DNA from: Limnoperna fortunei | Lineage: Eukaryota > Mollusca > Bivalvia > Mytilida > Modiolidae | Assembly: GCA_944474755.1 (NCBI GenBank) | Contig: OX104112.1 | Coordinates: 66,388,433 to 66,452,432 of the forward strand | Length of the DNA: 64,000 bases | Direction of reading: 5' to 3' | Part shown: positions 24,901 through 36,900 of the stretch, piece after piece | Layout: each line of letters starts with the position of its first letter | Numbering within the stretch: the stretch's first letter is position 1 | Position numbers and translations under genes: made by a program | Notes under the pieces: generated by a model | The model's database searches: none | Told to the model about the DNA's origin: nothing | Seen by the model: the letters and a program-made list of their open reading frames with translations, nothing else

Positions 24901-27900
24901 TTGTCCTTATATGTGTTTGGACCCTTAAAACAGAAAAGCCCAGACTGATGTTACGTAGGTTTGTCCTTGTATGTGCTCAGACCATTATAACAGGATAGCC
25001 CAGACTGATGTTACACAGGTTTGTCCTTGTATGTGTTCAGACCATTATAACAGGATAGCCCTGACAGATCTAACAGGTTTGTCCTTGTATGTGTTTGGAC
25101 CATTATAACAGGATAGCCCAGACTGATGTAACAGGTTTGTCCTAGTATGTGTTTGGACCATTATAACAGGATAACCCAGACTGATGTAACAGGTTTGTCC
25201 TTGTATGTGGACCATTATAACAGGATAGCCCAGACTGATATAACAGGTTTGTCCTAGTATGTGTTTGGACCATTATAACAGGATAGCCCAGACTGATGTA
25301 ACAGGTTTGTCCTTGTATGTGTTCAGACCATTGTAACAGTATACCCCATACTGATGTAACAGGTTTGTCCTTGTATGTGTTCAGACCATTGTAACAGTAT
25401 AGTCCAGACTGAAATGAAACAGGTTTGTCCTTGTATGTGTTCAGACCATTATAACGGCGTAGCCCAGACTGATGTAACAGATTTGTCCTTATATGTGTTT
25501 GGACCATTATAGCAGAAAAGCCCAGACTGGTGTAACAGGTTTGTCCTTGTATGTGTTCAGACCATTATAACAGAAAAGCCCAGACTGGTGTAACAGGTTT
25601 GTCCTTATATGTGTTTGGACCATTATAGCAGAAAAGCCCAGACTGGTGTAACAGGTTTGTCCTTGTTTGTGTTCAGACCCTTATAACAGGATAACCCAGA
25701 CTGCAGTTACAGGTTTGTCCTTGTATGTGTTCAGACCATTATAACAGAAAAGCCCAGACTGGTGTAACAGGTTTGTCCTTGTATGTGTTCAGACCATTAT
25801 AACAGAAATGCCCAGACTGGTGTAACAGGTTTGTCCTTGTATGTGTTCAGACCATTATAACAGAAAAGCCCAGACTGGTGTAACAGGTTTGTCCTTATAT
25901 GTGTTTGGACCATTATAGCAGAAAAGCCCAGACTGGTGTAACAGGTTTGTCCTTGTTTGTGTTCAGACCCTTATAACAGGATAACCCAGACTGCAGTTAC
26001 AGGTTTGTCCTTGTATATGTTCAGACCAATATAACAGAATAGCTCTGATTGATGTAACAGGTTTGTCCTTATATGTGTTTGGACCCTTAAAACAGAAAAG
26101 CCCAGACTGATATTACAGGTTTATCCTTGTATATGTATATGTTTGGACCCTTATAACATGATAGCCAAGACTGATGAAACAGGTTTGTCCTTGTATGTGT
26201 TCAGACCAATATAACAGGATAACCCAGACTGATGTTACAGGTTTGTCCTAGTATGTGTTTGGACCATTATAACAGGATAGCCCAGACTGATGTAACAGGT
26301 TTGTCCTAGTATGTGTTTGGACCATTATAACAGGATAGTCCAGACTGATGTAACAGGTTTGTCCTAGTATGTGTTTGGACCATTATAACAGGATAGCCCA
26401 GACTGATGTACAGGTTTGTCCTAGTATGTGTTTGGACCATTATAACAGGATAGCCCAGACTGATGTAACAGGTTTGTCCTTGTATGTGTTCAGACCATTG
26501 TAACAGTATACCCCATACTGATGTAACAGGTTTGTCCTTGTATGTGTTCAGACCATTGTAACAGTATAGTCCAGACTGCAATGAAACAGGTTTGTCCTTG
26601 TATGTGTTCAGACCATTATAACGGCGTAGCCCAGACTGATGTAACAGATTTGTCCTTATATGTGTTTGGACCATTATAGCAGAAAAGCCCAGACTGGTGT
26701 AACAGGTTTGTCCTTGTATGTGTTCAGACCATTATAACAGAAAAGCCCAGACTGGTGTAACAGGTTTGTCCTTGTATGTGTTCAGACCATTATAACAGAA
26801 AAGCCCAGACTGGTGTAACAGGTTTGTCCTTGTATGTGTTCAGACCATTATAACAGAAAAGCCCAGACTGGTGTAACAGGTTTGTCCTTATATGTGTTTG
26901 GACCATTATAGCAGAAAAGCCCAGACTGGTGTAACAGGTTTGTCCTTGTTTGTGTTCAGACCCTTATAACAGGATAACCCAGACTGCAGTTACAGGTTTG
27001 TCCTTGTATATGTTCAGACCAATATAACAGAATAGCTCTGATTGATGTAACAGGTTTGTCCTTATATGTGTTTGGACCCTTAAAACAGAAAAGCCCAGAC
27101 TGATGTTACAGGTTTATCCTTGTATATGTATATGTTTGGACCCTTATAACATGATAGCCAAGACTGATGAAACAGGTTTGTCCTTGTATGTGTTCAGACC
27201 AATATAACAGGATAACCCAGACTGATGTTACAGGTTTGTCCTTGTATATGTTCAGACCAATATAACAGGATAGCCTTGATTGATGTAACAGGTTTGTCAT
27301 TATATGTGTTTGGACCCTTAAAACAGAAAAGCCCAGACTGATGTTACAGGTTTATCCTTGTATATGTATATGTTTGGACCCTTATAACATGATAGCCAAG
27401 ACTGATGAAACAGGTTTGTCCTGTATATGTTTGGACCCTTATAACAGTGATAGCCCAGACTGATGTTACAGGTTTATCCTTGTATATGTTTGGACCCTTA
27501 TAACATGATAGCCAAGACTGATGTAACAGGTTTGTCCTTGTATGTGTTCAGACCATTATAACAGGATAGTGCAGACTGCAATGTAACAGGTTTATCCTTG
27601 TATGTGTTCAGATCATTATACTGTAAACCAAGAAAATTTCGCGTGATATATACTTTCGCGGATTTCGCGAGGAGGTAACAAACGCCAAAGTTTATATCCG
27701 CGAAAAGGTGTAGGGAAATGAATGATGAGAAGGTTGACACTATTACCGTCGTGTAAAATACCAAATTTGTATGAAAAACCTTATTTGGAATAACTAAACT
27801 ATGATTTCACAATGACAACTTCCGGTTGATAAAACAGTTGTCTTTCTTAGGTTTTAATTAAAACATAATTATTTAATTATGCTGTCAAAAGATCAAACGA

Positions 27901-30900
27901 CTTTTTAGTCGTTATAAAAACAATAATCGCCCTGCTAATTAACAACTATGTACACCTACAGGCACTATTGGGTCATACAGGTAAAACGGTTCATTAAATT
28001 GTCGACTTCAAAATTATTCTATTCAATGTGTTGATTGTGCAAACACATATTTAGATCATTTGTTTTTATTTCCGTTTTCACAAATTAGATATATTTAGTT
28101 AACTCAATTAAACTACATGTACTTGAGTTTATGTTCACGTGAATCAGTTAACTATAAAAATCGATTGACAAAAAATAAAACAGAAGAAAACAGAACAACA
28201 ACTGAAATATTTATTATTTATTGTGTGCTCATTTTCTATACAATGATCAGTAGATCCACGAATATTTATTTTTAATAATATCAATTTCGCGAAAGTTTGT
28301 ATCCGCGAATCAGTCCATTGAATACAAACCGCGAAAGTTTGCTTACGCGAATATTAATTGGTTTACAGTAACAGGATAGCCCAGACTGATGTAACAGGGT
28401 TATCCTTATATGTGTTCGGACTGTTATACATGTTAACAGGGTAATGCTTTTTGTATTCAGTTTGTTGGTATGGTTTGTCTATTCTGTGTTCATGCTATCA
28501 CAACACAGTTTTATATTATGTATTCAGATTGTTAGAACAAGATTGTTCTTTTTTATGTCTAAATCGTATCTACATTTTTCTAGATCTACCACCACCTACA
28601 TCAGAACCTGGCCATTGTAAGTCAGATGGATACATACACAAAGAAAAATGTTATTATCCATTTATACATTATCCTGAGACTTGGACAGTTGCCAGAGACA
28701 AATGTAGCAAAATGGGTTTACAACTAGTTAGTATATCTGGTCTGGATGACACAGAATTCATTATAAACTTGTACCTTAAGTTGACAGGAACCAGAGATAA
28801 ATTATGGATAGGACTCAACAGACTGGATAGATATGCATACTGTAAGTAGTAGTCGATTAATTTACAGTTCCCAGTTTGACTTCATACTAAAAGAACTTAT
28901 ATCACCTCAATAAGCTTAAACGTGAGTGTCAAGTGATTTTGTAAATAAATTTGACATGAAAATTTCATTATGATTTCTAAGGGAGGTGCATATAGTTGAC
29001 ATACATCCATTTTTCTGTCAAACTTAGAGGTTGCCTCCCTTGTAATGAGCAGTGCCCAAGAGGGGTCATTATCCTATTCATGTAATGAATTTCCGGTGCA
29101 TGTCAAAAGATGGCAGGATGAAAAAATAGTCCCAATTTTCTCTTTTGTTTCTGCTTTTGCTTATAACTGCTATTGCTTAAGAGTTGGATATTTTGAAAGG
29201 TATGGCATTACTGTAGAACAAGAATATATTTTTTTCCAGTCAATGTCTTTACAGTGGAAGCACTTCCTAAAGTGTGTAATGTGGTACAATGTGACCACAA
29301 CACTGAAATGAAAGTAGAAAAACCATTCTTAAACTTTAAGGTAATTTTCCCAAAAAAAATCCGTGGACAGGTATACTTTTCTCTCCATTTTTATGTAATT
29401 TAGCATTATAGGTGTAATGCCCCATATATGAAATTTTAAGTGAAATAAAGATTTTTTTAATAAAAAATTTTGATGTCTCGACCGTCCGGTTACTTTTGCT
29501 CAGGCTATCCAAAAGGATAATGACCTCTGTAAGAGCAAAATTTACAAATTGGTCAAATACACAAATCCCACTTGTCAGGCACTTTTTATGAAAGGGTACC
29601 AGAACTCATTATATAAAAACATCTTTTCTGCAAAATATATCTTCAGGTTTTATAGTTATAGTCTGTTTCATTATCTGAAGTAATGATTTGACTTTTTGGC
29701 CTATGGTATCATAAAAAGTGATTATTTTTGCAAAAAGCACACTGTTTACAATTCTATAGAGTAGAGTAAGGTAGAACCTAAGGTGACATGAAATAAAAAT
29801 GTATTATTGGTATTATATAATACCTTTCAGACCAAAAATTGATTAAATAAAGGTAAACCATGATCCTATTTCATGTACCAGCACTTATTGCTAGACAGAA
29901 ACATGTATCATACCTTGAAAATTGTAACTAAAGATTAAATGTATTCATTTTGTTTCTTAAAAGAAGGTTATACAGCAGTATTTTAATCAATATGTAGTGT
30001 TTATTCATTCCTCTGGCCTCTAGGTAATTATTTGGCATGGGTAGGCATCATTTGCAATGTGTCGTTTTAATGTAAAGTCTGTGAATCTAGTATGCTTTTG
30101 GGTACTTTGAACCAATCAGTCTAGTCAGTTGCTATGTTTTCTACTTTTTCAGTGACTTGGCATGCAAAAAGGACTGAAAAGATGCCAATGAGTCTTTTTG
30201 TATAACAATTAAATGTCAGTTTTCTTAAAACTAGTCAAAACTCTACTTTGTGCATAGTTTTATTAAAGTTTAAGCTACAGAAAAGAGACCTCTGCTTCTC
30301 ATCCTGAATTCCATTGTGGTGTATTTCTACTTAATAAGTTCATTTATACACTCATTACAGCTAAGAAAAGCTTTTTTAGTTAGTTTTTTTCTTTTGTGAG
30401 GAAAAATGTTAATTTTTATGTCATACCGTCATAGCAACAGAATCGACTGTTTTCAACCCCCCCTATATTCAAATGAGCCCTCACTTGATAAAAAGTTGCT
30501 TTTATCAGATGTGTTTCTGCTTATTTGGTAACTATTACACCAGTACTGTCATAAAAAGGTGATATTTTGACTGTTGTGCCAAAATTGTTGAACAGAAGAA
30601 AAAAATTATACCCTTACTGTCCTTATCAGTTAAAAATTGCTAAAACAAGGATTCACCACATCTTTGGAAACTGTCATAATTTTTATTTGAGTAGCAATAT
30701 ATTCAAACTGCATGCTTATTTTATTTACAGAATCATTGAATAACATAAAAAAAATTTTTGGTGGAAATCCGGAACTGTTGGCTTTGCTTAAAGGGGTCAT
30801 TATCCTATTCATGTAATGAATTTCCGGTGCATGTCAAAAGATGGCAGGATGAAAAAATAGTCCCAATTTTCTCTTTTGTTTCTGCTTTTGCTTATAACTG

Positions 30901-33900
30901 CTATTGCTTAAGAGTTGGATATTTTGAAAGGTATGGCATTACTGTAGAACAAGAATATATTTTTTTCCAGTCAATGTCTTTACAGTGGAAGCACTTCCTA
31001 AAGTGTGTAATGTGGTACAATGTGACCACAACACTGAAATGAAAGTAGAAAAACCATTCTTAAACTTTAAGGTAATTTTCCCAAAAAAAATCCGTGGACA
31101 GGTATACTTTTCTCTCCATTTTTATGTAATTTAGCATTATAGGTGTAATGCCCCATATATGAAATTTTAAGTGAAATAAAGATTTTTTTAATAAAAAATT
31201 TTGATGTCTCGACCGTCCGGTTACTTTTGCTCAGGCTATCCAAAAGGATAATGACCTCAAGAACCATCACTTTACTTACATTGTAAAGTTATTTCCCTTT
31301 GTTTATTTTTTATACCCCTGCTCCAATTTCTGGTAGGCGACCAGATGCCTGTGACAAAATCAACCCAGTTGTCTAATATAGGCCCTAAGACGCATTTTGG
31401 GTGTACATTTCAAGTTTTGCCCCTTTGAAATGTGATTACTAGCAAAATTTTTTGTGTGTATTATTTTGGGAAAAGTGGCTTTATTATGATCCAGATTGGA
31501 AATAGATAGAACAATTTTATTGCCATTTGCTATAAAATCATCATATTTTCGTCACAGCTTCATGTTTATCATGTTTACCCGCCACTTGTGTATTACTGGT
31601 TCCCACCAGACTATTACTTTATACATATAGTGTAGAGCATGGGTCTGGAAACGGTCATATTTGCCGGACATGACCGAAATTTACACTAAAATGACCGACT
31701 AAGATTTGCTCAGATTTGACATCTAAAAAGTAATATTTTACATGCAATAATCATTTGTTGGATTTAATCCCTACAATTTGTATTATAAATCAACCCTAAG
31801 GCTATTTCCTGTCGCTGACAGGTGTTTATTGACCACCGACCGGTGATTACGTAATAAGGTCAACAGGTGACAGATCTGTTTCATCCATATCGTAAACATA
31901 CTATTGCAACAACATTTGAAGCAACAGAGATTTAATATAAATAAATATTTAATATAATAGACTGTTTCTATATCACATTGCTAGGAAAATAAGACAACTT
32001 TACAGTACACGTGCAACTTTAATGAAAAACATGTGCGGTCAAAATTGTACACTACGCAAGCGCCAATGTGACTAAACGTACATAAATCAAGAGAAAACCA
32101 ATTTGAATAAAAAATCATTGAAAATAATGAGAACAAAAATGAGTATTTTATTTAATAATAAAAACTTGTAAAGAGCATCGATCGCAGAATAACGCATAAA
32201 TTCAATTCGGGTCCAAACTTGTGGCAATTAGGTAACAACTTCCTATTACCGGTTAATGAAAAACTCGCTGGGATATTCATCGAAATAACGCTGTTTTCCA
32301 TTATTTTGTTGCATAGACAACTTCATTTTACAATAAAGACTTTTTAGCCAGGAGAATGTATCGCTACATATATTTTCTTTTTCACATGATGCATACATTG
32401 TAGGAGCCATCCCAAATTCCATGGTACCCGTACAACCCGCTTATTCACATTATCGCGACGAATCGATCCGACGTGCAAACAAGTTTCGGTAGGAAACGAC
32501 CCGAGACCAATATTCACACCATGGTATTTGGTAATTTCTTAGGGGGAAAATGACCGAAATGGACAGGGAAAACTTCCAGACCCCTGGTGTAGAGTAAAAA
32601 TTATACTAAAACCAGTAAAAAAAAACATAAGAACTGCAAAGACTTGAAAATAATAAAAAATTATTATTTTTGGCAGTCACTTTTTAACCAGGATGAAAAC
32701 CTGGTTATTAGATTGGGGTATGGGAGGTGGGCGGCATCAAACAGAGGGTTTCTGGTTAATAACTTCAGTTTAAATAAACCAATCTTGATGATACTTCCCA
32801 AGCTTGCATAAAGACCTAGCATGGGATTGGATTTGGGGCCAGTCTGGTCATTGTCACTAACTAAAAATAGAAAAACAGTTTCCAGTCAATTACTTCAGTT
32901 CACATAAACCAATCTTGGTGAAACTTTAGATATAGCAAGCTTGCATGAAGACCTAGCTTGGGATTAGATTTGGGGTCAGTCAGATTAAGGTCAAGGTCAC
33001 TGTTACTAAAAATAGAAAAACAGTTTTTGCTTAGTCTACTACGAAAATTAATTGTTAAATCGTTGAAACCTGGTTTCGTGGCATGGCCATGTTTCTTGTT
33101 AATATATTTAATTACAATTTGTTTACATATTTGTAATAGCCTGTGCATTCTTTCGAGTCAAAATTTTTCTTTAATTAATTTTAATTTTAGGAATTAAAAT
33201 ACATGCATTTCAACAGACTAAAACATTTAATTTACCTTCCATGTATTGATCAGATGAAGGTAGTAACAATACCAAAACAAGACTACCAATTACAAATTCA
33301 TGTACATATAGTATAATATGTACACATGATCATATAAGTCATAGTTAAAACACCCTTGCATTGAAAAAAGTTGGACCCCAAGCTATATTGTTGGGCCCCT
33401 GGATTTCTTAGCCAGCTGTCACATTTTTTCTCAGCAATGGTAAATGATATAATGGGGAAATTATGTCAATAGCTTTGTAAGATCATGCCATATTGTAGGA
33501 TTTTTTAGACCTTTAGCACTTCTAGTTCCTTTTTAACCAAAGTAGTCATTTTTCAGCCATCAGTCAGATTTTCCATCACATTTTTCTTCTGGAATGGTAA
33601 GTGATACACTACTGCAATTTTGTCAGTAGCTTTCTGATTATGGCGTATTATGGGATTCATTTTCAGACCTCTCCAACACCTACTTCGTTTTACCAACTTT
33701 TTTAACACAGTGTTATAATTTAACATCACATTTTTCCACCAATGATAAATGATACAATACTGAAATTTTGTCATCAGCTTTGTAGGATCATGCTATATTG
33801 TGGGATTTATTATAACCCTGATCCCTGAAGGGGATAGATGGTTTTTTTCTGTCTGTGTTTGTGTGTATAAAGTTATAGAGCAGGGGTATCATCAGGGAGC

Positions 33901-36900
33901 ATTAGATCACAAAAATACTTGTTTTTGTCCAGAAACTAACTTAAAAACTGTGAAGTGCAGTGTATAAGAACCATTCTCTTAATATGTTAATTTTTAAGTT
34001 ATCTCTCTTAGTTTTGTTTTCTAATCTTGAATATAACTTGAAATGGATTTACTTCAAGGTTGGTATAGAGCTACCAGTGTTGTTTTTCATTAATCCTTCT
34101 AATGGTATGTTTAACATAGATCCTTTGCAGTCTGTTCTTAAATCTGTAGTCCTGTTTCTAAGGATCATTAAAGGTATGTATGGTTTCACTGCTTGATATT
34201 TATTATTTTATTTGATTCCAGTGTGGACTTGGACAGATAATTCTCCAGCAACATTTCAGAACTGGGAACCTGGAGAACCTTCAAGTCAGTGGAATAGAGA
34301 GCATGACAATGAATTATGTGTAGAAATGAGACCTTCTGGACAATGGAACGATATGCCTTGTCTTAATTACAAGAGACCTTATTTCTGCATTGGTGACAAA
34401 GGTAAGATAATTGCATGGTACCTTATTTCTACATTGGTGACACAGGTAGGATAAATACAAAGGTACCTTATTTCTGTATTGGTGACACAGGTACGATAAT
34501 AACATGGTACCTTATTTCTGTATTGGTGACACAGGTAAGATTAAGACATGGTACCTTATTTCTACATTGGTGACACAGGTAAGGTAATTCCAAGGTACCT
34601 TATTTCTGTATTGGTGACACAGGTAAGATAAGTACAGTTTGTTGTCATAAATTATAACTTGTATTTTCAAGGGTTCAAATTATTCTTGGTCAGAGTTCCA
34701 GGAACTTTCCCGTTGGCGATCAGACTTTCATTTGGCTTTGTTAAAATATTCCAATAAAATATTATTGGAATTTTATTTAAATATTTGAACAAAGCCAAGT
34801 GAAAGCTCATCCGCGGGTAGGGGATGGTAAAGGCAATATATAGAAGTTTGAAGTTCATTTAAGTGAAAAAATTCAAGATCAATATTTTATGACTTGTTGC
34901 CTTGATATATTTATATGGACACACAATGACTAAGGCCATTCATTGATCAGTCTGTGTCTATAATTTTGACAAAAATATCGTAGTTTGTATCGTTGCATAA
35001 TCTTCTAGACTTAAATATATATATATATATATTATATATATATTATATATATAATTCGTCTAAAGAAATAGTCAACAATTGTTTGTTGGATCGTATACCT
35101 ATAATGAGAAAAACTTTTTACTGGTTACTGTCATTTGTTGTAAAAACACTGATGAAGCCTGTTGGGCAGGCCAAATATTTGTGTAATTTTTAAAGTGTAA
35201 AACTTTGTTTTGGCTTTAATTATGTATCTAAATGTTGTTGTACAACTTTTAAACGATATATATATATTATTATTTCATTATACACATTGTTTATAGGGGC
35301 AATTGACAAGGATTGCCAGTTTTCCTACCGCAGGTCGGTGGGTTTTTCTCCTGGTACTCTGGCTTCCTCCTCCAATAAAAACTGGATGCCATGATAAAGC
35401 TGAAAAATTGCTGAAAGTGGCATCAAACACCATTTAAACAAAAAAAATGAAACACATTGTTTATAAAGGATTAATATATATCTACATATTTATCCCAACA
35501 CTGTCTACTCTAGAAAATTATGCAACGATACAAATGATGATGTTTTTTTCAAAACTAAAGACACAATTCAACCAACTAATGGCCTTCTTCAGTGTCTACT
35601 AGGATTGTGTAAATACACACACAGATAGTTAAAAATACTATATAAAGGTTCTAAAGGAACCAGTACACTTACTAAGTATGGGATCGACAAACATGACGAT
35701 GCAGTATAAACAAAAAATAATATACAAGTCTAGAAGTTTATGCACTATACAAATTAACAGACACAGTGTGACAAACTAATGGCCTTCTTCAGTGTCAATA
35801 TAAATAAATGACATCAACAAATCAATACAGTTACATATTGATCTTGAACTTTCTCAAAGCTACAACTGAACTTCAACTTTTTTTATCATGTTTTTATACT
35901 TAGCTATGTGATGGTGAGTTTTCACATGGGTTTGTAAAGATATTCTAAAAACTTTTTTTATCATGTTTTTATACTTAGCTATGTGATGGTGAGTTGTTTT
36001 CTAAAGATATTCTAATAAAATGTTATCAAAATTACGCCAGATGCACACTTTGTCTACATGTATAACATATGCATAGACGTGTGTTCAATAAATGGACAAT
36101 TTAAGGTTACCAAAAGTCATGTAAAATGAAAAATGTACTGTAATTGTTCTATTATAATCGAGATGATTAATAGACACATATGTTTATCATTGTTTTACCA
36201 CAGGATTGCTCTAAGTAACATAAGGTGACATAAATTGCCAACCAGTGATAAAAGAATACTCTGCTTTAAATAAGGTGACATAAGGGGACATAACTGGCCA
36301 GCCTGGGGTAAAACAATGAGACTCTGGGTAACAAAAGGTGACTTAACTAGCCAGCCTATGTTAAAACAACAAGATTCAGGGTAACACAAGGCAACATAAA
36401 TCAACAGCCTTTGGTACAACAACGAAAGTCTGGGTACATAAGTTGACATAAAAGGCCGTCCTGCGGTAAAACAATGAGGCCCTGGGTAACAAAAGGGGAC
36501 ATAACTGGCCAGCCTGTGTTAAAACAATGAGATACTGGGTAACATAAGACAACATAAATGGCCAGCATGTGGTAAAACCATAAGACTATCATAAATAAGG
36601 TAACATAATGTGATATAAATGGCCATCCTTGGTAAAACAACGACAATCTGGGTAACACAAGGCAACATAAATGGACAGCCTTTGATAAATAACAAGACTC
36701 TGGGTAACACAAGGCAACATAAATGGACAGCCTTTGGTACAACAACGAAAGTCTGGGTACATAAGGTGACATAAATGGCCAGCCTTGGTAAAACAACGAC
36801 AATCTGGGTAACACAAGGCAACATAAATGGCCAGCCTTTGATAAATAACAAGACTCTGGGTAACACAAGGCAACATAAATAGACAGCCTTTGATAAATAA

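Noticed and set aside
25142..26674. Two near-identical - strand frames of about 120 codons with repeated 'NGLNTYKDKPV'-like peptides
   Set aside because: These are translations of the 58-60-bp minisatellite; the identity comes from block duplication of the array.
29045..31042. Two identical frames of about 82 residues
   Set aside because: They lie inside the two copies of the 466-bp terminal repeat and have no recognisable domain.
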